From Geminocystis herdmanii PCC 6308 (GTDB lineage: Bacteria; Cyanobacteriota; Cyanobacteriia; Cyanobacteriales; Cyanobacteriaceae), in the NCBI RefSeq assembly GCF_000332235.1, contig NZ_CM001775.1:1494382-1558381 (forward strand): a stretch of 64,000 nt of DNA. Reading direction: 5' to 3'. The notes under the pieces are model-generated. The model was not told where the DNA came from and searched no databases. It saw only the letters and a program-made list of their open reading frames with translations. Position 1 is the stretch's first letter; each line of letters starts with the position of its first letter. Positions 56,274-64,000 of this stretch are shown piece after piece. The position numbers were made by a program, and so were the translations under genes.

Positions 56274-56460
56274 GGTGTTAGGGTGTTAGGGTGTTAGGGG
56301 GTTAGGGGGTTGGGATGTTAATCAACGACACGCCGTGTAATAAATTACACGTCTAATAGTTATCGTTCAATAAATTGAACTTTTTTCTTCATTATTAGTT
56401 GTTAATTATTCATTGTTAATTATTCATTGTTAATTGTTAATTATTCATTATTCATGGTCA
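56274..56460. repeat. Repeat-dense spacer upstream of chlG
   Basis: It contains GGTGTTAGGGTGTTAGGGTG heptamers (56274-56315), the palindrome CGTGTAATAAATTACACG (about 56334-56351), the CGTTCAATAAATTGAAC palindrome (about 56363) shared with 6232, and TTATTCATTGTTAA repeats (56405-56455). No gene was seen. Confidence 0.6.
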
Positions 56461-56532
56461 ACTGTCAACAGTGACAGTGATTGTTATACTATTCTCTAAT
56501 GAATATGTTAACTTTTAGGCTTCATTAAAATA

Positions 56533-57531
56533 ATGACAAATACAGAAGATAAAGATTATACCAAAGTAGAACTCGATCGAGATGACAAAGGCTCAAAAGC
56601 TAGGCAACTATTAGGCATGAAAGGGGCAACCCAAGCCAAAAACATCTGGCAAATTAGGCTTCAGTTGATGAAACCTATTACATGGATTCCCTTGATTTGG
56701 GGGGTTGTGTGTGGTGCGGCTTCCTCTGGAGGTTATGTGTGGGGTTGGGAAGATTTCTTGATGGCGTTAACTTGTATGTTGATGTCAGGTCCTCTGTTAG
56801 CGGGTTATACTCAAACTATCAACGATTTTTACGATCGAGATATAGATGCAATCAACGAGCCATATCGCCCCATTCCATCGGGGATTATCTCCATTCCCCA
56901 AGTAGTAACCCAAATTCTCGTTTTACTATTTGCCGGTATCGGTGTCGCCTACGGTTTAGATGTGTGGGCAAATCATGAATTCCCCATATTAACCTGTTTA
57001 GCTGTGGGAGGATCATTTATTTCCTATATTTATTCTGCACCTCCTCTTAAACTCAAGAAAAATGGTTGGTTAGGTAACTATGCACTCGGTTCGAGTTATA
57101 TTGCACTACCTTGGTGGGCTGGTCATGCTCTATTCGGTGAGTTAAACTGGACGATCGTAATTCTCACCTTAATCTATAGTATGGCAGGATTAGGCATCGC
57201 AGTGGTAAATGATTTCAAAAGTGTTGAGGGCGATCAAGAATTAGGGTTAAAATCCTTACCCGTAATGTTTGGAGTAACCACTGCCGCTTGGATTTGCGTA
57301 ATTATGATCGATGTGTTTCAAATTGGCATGGGAGCATATTTAATTTCTATTCATCAAAATCTTTATGCCACCATTCTCTTATTGTTAGTTATACCACAAA
57401 TAACTTTCCAAGATATGTACTTTTTAAGAGACCCATTAAAAAATGATGTCAAATATCAAGCCAGTGCGCAACCCTTTCTCGTATTGGGAATGTTAGTCAT
57501 GGGGTTAGCCTTGGGGCATTCTGTCATGTAA
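56533..57531 (+). CDS. chlG: Chlorophyll synthase (chlorophyllide a geranylgeranyl/phytyl transferase)
   Basis: The final step of chlorophyll a synthesis, a thylakoid UbiA-family enzyme of 332 residues with about eight to nine helices. The motif NDFYDRDIDAINEPYRPIPSG near residue 97 (Asp-rich substrate site) is diagnostic, and the second motif is NDFKSVEGDQELGLKSLPV near 227. The N-terminus MTNTEDKDY is a hydrophilic tail. A gene-end hairpin follows. Confidence 0.97.
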   Translation: MTNTEDKDYTKVELDRDDKGSKARQLLGMKGATQAKNIWQIRLQLMKPITWIPLIWGVVCGAASSGGYVWGWEDFLMALTCMLMSGPLLAGYTQTINDFYDRDIDAINEPYRPIPSGIISIPQVVTQILVLLFAGIGVAYGLDVWANHEFPILTCLAVGGSFISYIYSAPPLKLKKNGWLGNYALGSSYIALPWWAGHALFGELNWTIVILTLIYSMAGLGIAVVNDFKSVEGDQELGLKSLPVMFGVTTAAWICVIMIDVFQIGMGAYLISIHQNLYATILLLLVIPQITFQDMYFLRDPLKNDVKYQASAQPFLVLGMLVMGLALGHSVM

Positions 57532-57541
57532 GTAAGGTTGT

Positions 57542-57560
57542 CTCATCGTTTTCTGATGAG
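57542..57560 (+). terminator. Gene-end hairpin after chlG
   Basis: CTCATC and GATGAG form a 6-bp stem; related to the elements after phzF and dnaJ. GGTGTTAGGTAGG heptamers follow. Confidence 0.45.
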
Positions 57561-57676
57561 GGTAGGTGTTAGGTAGGTTTTAGATAAAATCTTGAGTTTA
57601 ATTACTCGATCGAAGGGGGAGAAAAGTTATACTAGGAAGGTTAAGCTAAATTTTATGATTAATTGTTATCCAAACT

Positions 57677-59032
57677 ATGATCGAGCAAAAACGTCGTTAT
57701 AATATTACTACCTTTGGCTGTCAGATGAACAAAGCAGATTCTGAGCGCATGGCAGGTATATTAGAAAATATGGGTTTTGAGTTTACCGAAGACCCAAATA
57801 ATGCTAATCTGATTGTTTATAATACCTGTACCATCAGAGATAACGCCGAACAAAAAGTTTATTCTTACTTGGGCAGACAGGCAAAACGGAAGCAAAATGA
57901 ACCAGACTTAACTCTTGTTGTCGCTGGTTGTGTTGCCCAACAGGAAGGAGAAATGTTATTAAGACGTGTTCCTGAGTTAGACTTAGTTATGGGACCACAA
58001 CACGCTAATCGTTTAGATAGTTTATTAGATCAGGTGTTCGCTGGTAATCAGGTTGTCGCTACTGAGCCGATCCACATTTACGAAGATATTACCAAGCCTC
58101 GCCGTGAAAGTAACGTTTCGGCATGGGTAAATATTATTTATGGTTGTAACGAGAGATGTAGCTATTGCGTTGTCCCTAGTGTTAGGGGTGTAGAACAATC
58201 CCGCACTCCTGAGTCGATTAAAGCGGAAATTGAAGATATTGCTCGTCAAGGTTTTAAGGAAGTCACTTTATTAGGTCAAAATATCGATGCTTACGGTCGT
58301 GATTTACCCGGTACAACGGAAACGGGGCGACATTTACACACTTTAACGGATTTACTCTATTATATCCATGATGTGGAAGGGATCGATCGAATCCGTTTTG
58401 CTACCTCTCACCCCCGTTATTTTACCGAGCGCTTAATCAAGGCTTGTCACGAATTACCGAAGGTATGCGAACATTTCCATATTCCCTTTCAGTCGGGAGA
58501 TAATGAGATATTAAAAGCCATGAAACGAGGCTATACCCATGAGCGTTATCGTGATATTATCAGCAAGATTCGCCATTATATGCCCCATGCCTCCATTAGT
58601 GCCGATGCCATCGTCGGTTTTCCGGGAGAGACAGAAGAACAGTTCCAGAATACCTTAAATTTGGTGGATGACATCGGTTTTGATCAACTTAACACGGCGG
58701 CTTATTCTCCCCGCCCCAATACTCCTGCCGCTTTATGGGATAATCAAATTAGCGAAGAAGAAAAGAGCGATCGACTTCAAAGGTTAAATCATTTAGTGGG
58801 AGTAAAAGCAGCAGAAAGGTCTCAAAGATACTTAAATAGAGTAGAACAAGTATTAGTAGAAGATATTAACCCTAAAGATACCACCCAAGTAGTGGGAAGA
58901 ACTGACGGCAATCGTTTAACCTTCTTTAAGGGAGATTTAACGGAGTTAAAGGGTAAAATTGTGCCTGTGAAAATCACAGAAGTTCGCCCCTTTAGCCTTA
59001 CGGGAGAAATGTTGTCTTTAGTTACTGCTTAA
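57677..59032 (+). CDS. miaB: tRNA-2-methylthio-N6-dimethylallyladenosine synthase
   Basis: A radical-SAM methylthiotransferase that modifies A37 of tRNAs reading U-starting codons. A 451-residue protein: N-terminal UPF0004 domain with Cys in [14 protein letters not shown] and AGCVAQ (second Fe-S cluster), radical-SAM [11 protein letters not shown] near 156, and a C-terminal TRAM domain from about 383. Standard length and order. Confidence 0.96.
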   Translation: MIEQKRRYNITTFGCQMNKADSERMAGILENMGFEFTEDPNNANLIVYNTCTIRDNAEQKVYSYLGRQAKRKQNEPDLTLVVAGCVAQQEGEMLLRRVPELDLVMGPQHANRLDSLLDQVFAGNQVVATEPIHIYEDITKPRRESNVSAWVNIIYGCNERCSYCVVPSVRGVEQSRTPESIKAEIEDIARQGFKEVTLLGQNIDAYGRDLPGTTETGRHLHTLTDLLYYIHDVEGIDRIRFATSHPRYFTERLIKACHELPKVCEHFHIPFQSGDNEILKAMKRGYTHERYRDIISKIRHYMPHASISADAIVGFPGETEEQFQNTLNLVDDIGFDQLNTAAYSPRPNTPAALWDNQISEEEKSDRLQRLNHLVGVKAAERSQRYLNRVEQVLVEDINPKDTTQVVGRTDGNRLTFFKGDLTELKGKIVPVKITEVRPFSLTGEMLSLVTA

Positions 59033-59076
59033 CAAACCTAAAAAGTTTTAACAATTAATTATAGGTAACAAAATTT

Positions 59077-59095
59077 CCCCCTTTATTTAAGGGGG
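59077..59095. terminator. G/C-rich hairpin after miaB
   Basis: CCCCCTT and AAGGGGG form a strong stem, about 45 bases beyond the miaB stop. A second G-run follows, as in other palindromic repeats of this window. Confidence 0.55.
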
Positions 59096-59200
59096 GTTAG
59101 GGGGGATCAAATTCTCACAACTCATAACTAACTGCTATAAAGAGAATTAAATTTAATACATCATTGCGAAGAATCAATTCGGCTAATGTTTAAATCAATT

Positions 59201-59232
59201 CTATCTCCTATCTCCTATCTCCTATCTCCTAT
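59201..59232. repeat. CTCCTAT heptamer array
   Basis: Four to five CTCCTAT units ahead of kaiA. Confidence 0.7.
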
Positions 59233-59312
59233 TTTCTGATTCATTTGCTAATTCATTCCTCGTCAAGTTAACATATACCTGAGTACATCATTTAATGTCA
59301 TAGTAAAATCCC

Positions 59313-60278
59313 TTGTCTTCTCGATTATCCATTTGTATCTTTGTTCCCGTAGTACAAATTGTTCACTCTTTAACCCAGTTACTGAGTGGCGATGGGAAGT
59401 TGTCTCTGTGCGATCGTTATCATTTACATATCCTCAATTCTGTGGCAGAATTAAAACAATTTGTCATAGATAATAAAGAAAAATTAGACTGTTTGATCAT
59501 CTTCAATGATGAGGTGAGCATTCCTCTAATTAAAGAATTTTATGATGTGGGTTTAATTTTACCAGTAGTTATTATTGAGCCTGATGATTTGGATTTATCC
59601 AGAGAGTCTATCACCATCGATTCAGAAGTAAAATTAAACAATGATTTTTCTGGGGATTCTCATAGTCTTGAGCATCTTTATCATAGTGCGGAAGTGCGTA
59701 TTCGATTAAGAGAGTTAGGCAATATTATCAGCTATATTGACAGATCGATCGCGCAATTTTTACATTTAGCACCTAGTTGTTCCATTCTGGAAAATCCTCA
59801 AAATACCTCTAAACAAATAGAGCAAAAACAAAATTTTTTATTATTACAACAAAGAAGATTAGCTGAAAAACTAAAGGAAAGATTAGGATATTTAGGGGTT
59901 TATTATAATCGAAATCCTAATTATTTTTATCGCTATTTATCTCAAACAGAAAAACAGGAATTAATCGAACAATTAAGCCTTGCCTATAGAGAAATTATTT
60001 TAAATTATTTTAATCAAGAAAGTGAGGTAAATCAAGAGATTGATCAGTTTGTGAATCAAGCATTTTTTGCTGATTTATCTGTATCTCAAATTCTCGAAAT
60101 TCACATGGAATTAATGGATGAATTTGCACAGAAATTAAAATTAGAGGGAAGAAATGAAGATATATTACTGGATTATCGATTGGCTTTAATTGATATTATT
60201 GCTCATTTATGCGAAATGTATCGCCGTTCTATTCCTAAAGAAGAATTGCCTTTTGAAGTATTATTTCCAGTAGATTAA
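59313..60278 (+). CDS. kaiA: Circadian clock protein KaiA
   Basis: Stimulates KaiC autophosphorylation. A 321-residue, full-length KaiA. The N-terminal pseudo-receiver domain (about 1-135) leads to a linker and the C-terminal four-helix domain with ERLGYLGVYYNRNP near 190, AFFADLSVSQILEIHMELMD near 250 and DYRLALIDIIAHLCEMYRRS near 290. The start is TTG; no in-frame ATG precedes the conserved SICIFV strand. It lies 56 bases before kaiB, in the usual kaiABC order. Confidence 0.96.
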   Translation: MSSRLSICIFVPVVQIVHSLTQLLSGDGKLSLCDRYHLHILNSVAELKQFVIDNKEKLDCLIIFNDEVSIPLIKEFYDVGLILPVVIIEPDDLDLSRESITIDSEVKLNNDFSGDSHSLEHLYHSAEVRIRLRELGNIISYIDRSIAQFLHLAPSCSILENPQNTSKQIEQKQNFLLLQQRRLAEKLKERLGYLGVYYNRNPNYFYRYLSQTEKQELIEQLSLAYREIILNYFNQESEVNQEIDQFVNQAFFADLSVSQILEIHMELMDEFAQKLKLEGRNEDILLDYRLALIDIIAHLCEMYRRSIPKEELPFEVLFPVD

Positions 60279-60334
60279 ATTAACAAATAATTATAAAATA
60301 TAAAACATAATAAATAAGTATAAAAACTATTGAT

Positions 60335-60640
60335 ATGAGTCCCCTTAAAAAAACTTATGTTCTCAAGCTATATGTAGCGGGGAATACTCCTAATTCTGTT
60401 AGGGCTTTAAAAACCTTAAAAAATATCCTTGAAGAAGAATTTAAAGGGGTATATGCCCTAAAAGTTATTGATGTTTTAAAGAATCCTCAATTAGCGGAGG
60501 AAGATAAAATTTTAGCGACTCCGACTCTCTCGAAAGTGTTACCGCCTCCCGTGCGCAAAATTATTGGGGATTTGTCCGATCGAGAAAAAGTCTTAATTGG
60601 TTTAGACTTATTATATGAGGAAATTAGAGATCGAGAATAA
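60335..60640 (+). CDS. kaiB: Circadian clock protein KaiB
   Basis: A fold-switching, thioredoxin-like protein of 101 residues that binds phosphorylated KaiC and sequesters KaiA. The sequence [16 protein letters not shown] and the [20 protein letters not shown] block are the family signature. It lies 74 bases before kaiC, and the pair is normally co-transcribed. Confidence 0.97.
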   Translation: MSPLKKTYVLKLYVAGNTPNSVRALKTLKNILEEEFKGVYALKVIDVLKNPQLAEEDKILATPTLSKVLPPPVRKIIGDLSDREKVLIGLDLLYEEIRDRE

Positions 60641-60714
60641 TTTTTTAATAACATTTTTTAACATCATTAAAACAATTTTTTTAAACATACAATTTAATAA
60701 TTTTAATTTAGGTA

Positions 60715-62259
60715 ATGGATAAGATAAAAAAAGAAGAATTAAAAGCCAAAGGAGTCCAAAAAATTCGCACCATGATCGAAGGATTTGACGAGATTAGTCA
60801 TGGTGGTTTACCTATTGGTAGAACAACTTTAGTTAGTGGTACATCGGGTACAGGAAAAACCCTTTTTGCTATCCAATTTTTATATCATGGTATCAAATAT
60901 TTTGACTATCCGGGGTTGTTTATTACTTTTGAAGAATCCCCTAATGATATTATTCAAAATGCCTATAGTTTCGGTTGGGATTTACAAAGTTTAATCGATG
61001 AGGGTAAACTATTTATATTGGATGCTTCTCCCGATCCTGAAGGTCAAGAAGTAGTAGGTAATTTCGATTTATCGGCTTTAATTGAGCGTATCCAATATGC
61101 TGTTAAAAAATATCAAGCTAGGTTAGTTTCGATCGATTCTGTAACGGCAATATTTCAGCAGTATGATGCCGCTTCCGTTGTCAGACGGGAAATTTTTCGC
61201 CTCGTAGCTAGGTTAAAGTTACTAGGAGTAACCTCTGTAATGACGACCGAAAGACTAGAAGAATATGGACCTGTAGCACGATTTGGGGTGGAAGAATTTG
61301 TTTCCGATAACGTGGTAATTGTGCGCAACGTCTTAGAAGGTGAAAGAAGAAGACGTACAGCAGAAATTCTTAAATTACGAGGTACTACCCACATGAAGGG
61401 AGAATATCCCTTTACCATTACAGGGGATGGTATTAATATCTTTCCCCTTGGGGCGATGCAACTTACACAACGATCGTCTAACACTCGTAGTTCATCAGGG
61501 ATTAAAATTCTCGATGAGATGTGCGGTGGGGGTTTCTTCAAGGATTCCATTATCTTGGCAACGGGCGCAACGGGTACGGGTAAAACCCTGTTAGTCAGCA
61601 AATTCTTAGAAGAAGGTTGTCGTCAAGGAGAAAAGGCGATTTTGTTTGCCTATGAAGAATCGAGGGCGCAACTATCCCGTAATGCTTCCTCTTGGGGTAT
61701 CGATTTCGAGGAAATGGAAGAAAAAGGATTACTTAAGTTAATTTGTTCTTATCCTGAATCGGCGGGTTTAGAGGATCATTTACAAATGATTAAATCAGAA
61801 ATCGCTGATTTTAAACCTAGTCGTATTGCGATCGACTCCTTGTCAGCATTAGCTAGGGGAGTTACTAATAATGCTTTCCGTCAATTTGTCATCGGTGTTA
61901 CGGGCTATGCTAAACAGGAAGAAATTACAGGCTTTTTCACCAATACCACCGATCAATTTATGGGCGCACATTCCATTACCGAATCCCATATTTCCACCAT
62001 TACCGACACTATTTTAATGTTGCAGTATGTAGAAATTAGGGGCGAAATGTCGAGGGCGATCAACGTATTCAAAATGCGAGGATCATGGCATGATAAAGGT
62101 ATTAGGGAATATAGTATCAGTAAAGAAGGACCAAATATTAAAGATTCCTTCCGTAACTATGAGCGTATTATTAGCGGTTCACCTAGTCGCATTAGTATTG
62201 ACGAAAAAAGTGAGTTATCTCGTATCGTTAAAAATGTCAAGGATAAAACCCTAGAATAA
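60715..62259 (+). CDS. kaiC: Circadian clock ATPase/kinase KaiC
   Basis: A double-RecA-domain hexameric ATPase, 514 residues. CI Walker A is GTSGTGKT near 43, CII Walker A is GATGTGKT near 284. The autophosphorylation site is within AHSITESHISTITDT near 420, where the adjacent Ser-Thr match S431/T432 of S. elongatus KaiC. The CII catalytic Glu pair is in FAYEES near 314. It keeps the KaiA-binding C-terminal tail. All three clock genes are intact. Confidence 0.97.
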   Translation: MDKIKKEELKAKGVQKIRTMIEGFDEISHGGLPIGRTTLVSGTSGTGKTLFAIQFLYHGIKYFDYPGLFITFEESPNDIIQNAYSFGWDLQSLIDEGKLFILDASPDPEGQEVVGNFDLSALIERIQYAVKKYQARLVSIDSVTAIFQQYDAASVVRREIFRLVARLKLLGVTSVMTTERLEEYGPVARFGVEEFVSDNVVIVRNVLEGERRRRTAEILKLRGTTHMKGEYPFTITGDGINIFPLGAMQLTQRSSNTRSSSGIKILDEMCGGGFFKDSIILATGATGTGKTLLVSKFLEEGCRQGEKAILFAYEESRAQLSRNASSWGIDFEEMEEKGLLKLICSYPESAGLEDHLQMIKSEIADFKPSRIAIDSLSALARGVTNNAFRQFVIGVTGYAKQEEITGFFTNTTDQFMGAHSITESHISTITDTILMLQYVEIRGEMSRAINVFKMRGSWHDKGIREYSISKEGPNIKDSFRNYERIISGSPSRISIDEKSELSRIVKNVKDKTLE

Positions 62260-62291
62260 TGGAGAATGGAGAATTGAGAATGGAGAATTGA
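62258..62291. repeat. GGAGAAT/GAGAATT repeat, left arm
   Basis: AATGGAGAATGGAGAATTGA and onward. It is inverted relative to 62681-62716. The two arms bracket the S23-like gene. Confidence 0.65.
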
Positions 62292-62665
62292 TGATCAATA
62301 ATGGTGAGTTTATGAAGGAAAATGTAATTAAAAATAAATCTTTTGCTTTTGCCATTCGGATTGTTAAACTAGCTCAGTATCTTAGAGAAGATAAACAAGA
62401 ATTTGTATTGTCTAAACAAATACTAAGAAGTGGTACTGCAATTGGTGCATTAGTGAGAGAATCGGAACACGCAGAAAGCAAAGCTGACTTTATTCATAAA
62501 ATGAATATTGCCCTCAAAGAAGCAAATGAAACTCAATACTGGATTGATCTTTTATATCAAACTAACTATTTAAAAGAAAAAGCCTATAATTCCATCTTTA
62601 ATGATAGCGAAGAATTAATAAAATTATTAGTAAGTATCATCAAAACCAGTAAACAAAACAAATAA
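62291..62665 (+). CDS. Four-helix-bundle protein, S23/IVP-like
   Basis: A 124-residue all-alpha protein of the bacterial four-helix-bundle (S23/bIVP) family: FAFAIRIVKLAQYL near 18, SKQILRSGTAIGALVRESEH near 42 and KADFIHKMNIALKEANETQYWI near 65. Relatives sit in 23S rRNA intervening sequences or beside retroelements, and most stand alone with unknown role. Starts at 62291 and 62312 are both possible. The gene is bracketed by an inverted repeat and wedged between kaiC and the TSUP permease. Confidence 0.8.
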   Translation: MINNGEFMKENVIKNKSFAFAIRIVKLAQYLREDKQEFVLSKQILRSGTAIGALVRESEHAESKADFIHKMNIALKEANETQYWIDLLYQTNYLKEKAYNSIFNDSEELIKLLVSIIKTSKQNK

Positions 62666-62680
62666 AATAATTTCTTATTT

Positions 62681-62716
62681 TTCAATTCTCAATTCTGCAT
62701 TCTCCATTTTCAATTC
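62681..62716. repeat. Inverted right arm of the repeat around the S23-like gene
   Basis: TTCAATTCTCAATTCTGCAT, then TCTCCATTTTCAATTC. The reverse complement matches the left arm at 62258-62291 over about 25 bases. Confidence 0.65.
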
Positions 62717-62778
62717 TTCTTTTGTTTGTTGTCTAAATAAATTACAATACAATTAAAACCTATTTTATTGAATATACT

Positions 62779-63537
62779 TTGACAACTACTCAATTATTTT
62801 TCCTCATCGGTATCTTTTTATTGACTAGCTTCATTGGTGTTGTTACTGGTAGTAACTCTTTGATTACTGTACCAGTGATGTTGGAATTTGGTATTTCTCC
62901 CGCTAGTGCGATCGCAACTAATATGTTTGCGTTAATATTTATGAGTGTTGGCGGTACAATTCCTTTTCTTAAAGGTGACATACTTAAACAAAGAAAAGAT
63001 ATACCTTTACTGTCAATCTTAACCGTTGTTGGCTCAATTTTAGGAGCGTTATTAGTTTTAATTATCCCTTCCGACACCATGCCGTTACTGATTTCTATTT
63101 TCATGATTGCGGTGTTAATTTTTTCCGTAATAAATCGCAATCAAGGGGTGGAAAAAAAAGAGAAACCCTCCCCTATTGCCACAAAAATTGGTTACGCTTT
63201 AACTTTTTTCTTAGGCATTTATGGAGGATTTTTTAGTGGTGGTTATGTTACCACTCTTACGGCTTCTTTTGTGGGTTTTTTAAATATGACTTTTGTGGAA
63301 GCGGTGGCAGTCACTAAAGTATTAAATATTTTTTCTTCCCTCATTGCTACTTTAATTTTTATGTCTCAAGGATTAGTTGATTATAAATTAGGGATAATTT
63401 TGGGAGTTACTATGTTTTTTGGAGCAATTTTAGGGGCAAAATTTGCTTTAAAACTGAGTAATTTATGGTTAAGAAGAATTTTTATGATTACGGTGATTAT
63501 TTTAGCCATTAGAAATTTATTACAATGGTTTAATTAG
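62779..63537 (+). CDS. TSUP-family (TauE/SafE) membrane permease
   Basis: A 252-residue protein with about eight helices. The signature GVVTGSNSLITVPVMLEFGI near 20 and the pseudo-repeat GIYGGFFSGGYVTTL near 150 mark the TauE/SafE family of putative sulfite/organosulfur anion exporters. The start is TTG; no in-frame ATG lies upstream of the first helix. The substrate is unknown. It is convergent with ispH. Confidence 0.85.
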   Translation: MTTTQLFFLIGIFLLTSFIGVVTGSNSLITVPVMLEFGISPASAIATNMFALIFMSVGGTIPFLKGDILKQRKDIPLLSILTVVGSILGALLVLIIPSDTMPLLISIFMIAVLIFSVINRNQGVEKKEKPSPIATKIGYALTFFLGIYGGFFSGGYVTTLTASFVGFLNMTFVEAVAVTKVLNIFSSLIATLIFMSQGLVDYKLGIILGVTMFFGAILGAKFALKLSNLWLRRIFMITVIILAIRNLLQWFN

Positions 63538-63613
63538 GGTTGCTGAATAACTCAGAAATTAAAATCATTTGTTTTATAACTTTAACTAAAACCATTGCTA
63601 ACGGCTAATTTTT

Positions 63614-64000
63614 TTAAGATTTGGAGATAAAAATTTTCTCGATAACATCTTCTACCACTTTATCAGGAGTGGAAGCCCCAGAAGTTATCCCTACGGTAAT
63701 TTTCCCTTGGGGAAGCCAATTTTCCTTGATTTCTAAATCTTTATCAAGGGGTTTATGCTCAATTCTGTTATTCAAAAAAATTCGATCGCCACTATCAATA
63801 TGGTAAGAAGGAATGTTATACTCGATCGAAATCTCCTGTAGATGAGTAGTATTAGAAGAATTAAAACCACCGATAACCACAATTAAATCTAGCTTTTCCT
63901 TGACTAAATCTAACATCGCATCCTGCCTTTCTTGAGTAGCATCACAAATGGTGTTAAAACTCATAAAATGATCATTTAACTCATTAGTGGGATACTTTTT
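63614..64000 (-). CDS. ispH: 4-hydroxy-3-methylbut-2-enyl diphosphate reductase, 3' part
   Basis: The last step of the MEP isoprenoid pathway, a 4Fe-4S enzyme. The window holds only the C-terminal 128 codons: [21 protein letters not shown] and ITSGASTPD, which include the third cluster-ligand Cys region (CDATQERQ) and the substrate-binding SGAS. The frame continues past base 64000. It ends 76 bases from the convergent TSUP gene. Confidence 0.95.
   Translation of the reverse strand, partial: KKYPTNELNDHFMSFNTICDATQERQDAMLDLVKEKLDLIVVIGGFNSSNTTHLQEISIEYNIPSYHIDSGDRIFLNNRIEHKPLDKDLEIKENWLPQGKITVGITSGASTPDKVVEDVIEKIFISKS

Overview
The window is cyanobacterial chromosome. It is AT-rich, is littered with CGATCG/GCGATCGC (HIP1-type) sites, and carries kaiABC, chlG, ntcA, menA and menF of phylloquinone synthesis, a one-helix high-light-inducible protein and many short palindromic and heptamer repeats between genes. 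A unicellular low-GC lineage such as Cyanobacterium or Geminocystis would fit, but that is inference. I saw no rRNA, tRNA or CRISPR array. Layout. 1-3194 is the 5' part of a very large minus-strand gene: a UvrD-like helicase core with degenerate motifs followed by a long tryptophan-rich repeat tail. 3452-6146 is the dnaJ / TusA-like / rsgA cluster. 6307-8324 pairs a methyltransferase with a SpoIIE-type phosphatase. 8426-15726 holds nanE, transposase debris, a Hlip gene, a secreted SH3-like protein, a Zam-type RNase II family protein, a conserved small protein and holB. 15844-18374 holds two Rpn-like (DUF4351) genes around a Uma2 gene. 18554-25905 and on holds an orphan RND pump, mreC, phzF and an ExbB/ExbD-like ion-motor pair. 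26442-34157 holds rmlD, three small membrane-protein genes, a Type IIG-like restriction-modification gene and uvrC. 34464-45030 is an addiction/defence graveyard: three separate hicA/hicB loci, each with a defective toxin, one complete IS66-like insertion sequence with an 8-bp target duplication inside hicB, a third Rpn-like gene, an RTX-protein fragment and an apparently intact brnTA, with a TRAP permease, an ECF ATPase and a histidine kinase between them. 45139-64000 is mostly core metabolism and regulation: HAD hydrolase, ntcA, fabI, oligopeptidase, menF, menA, accA, a CobW-type metallochaperone, chlG, miaB, kaiABC, a four-helix-bundle S23-like gene bracketed by inverted repeats, a TSUP permease and the 3' part of ispH. 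How the genes work together: menF/menA (divergent) serve phylloquinone, accA/fabI fatty acids, chlG chlorophyll, kaiABC the circadian clock and ntcA nitrogen control. The most rewarding region is 34.4-43.5 kb. There the sequence lets one reconstruct exactly how a hicB gene was split: removing the 1800-bp element and one 8-bp repeat restores a 75-codon frame. It also shows three different ways in which HicA toxins were lost. Other things to follow up are the degenerate helicase, the ExbB/ExbD-like pair whose small subunit lacks the usual membrane aspartate, and two palindromic repeats inserted in frame into the restriction-modification gene.
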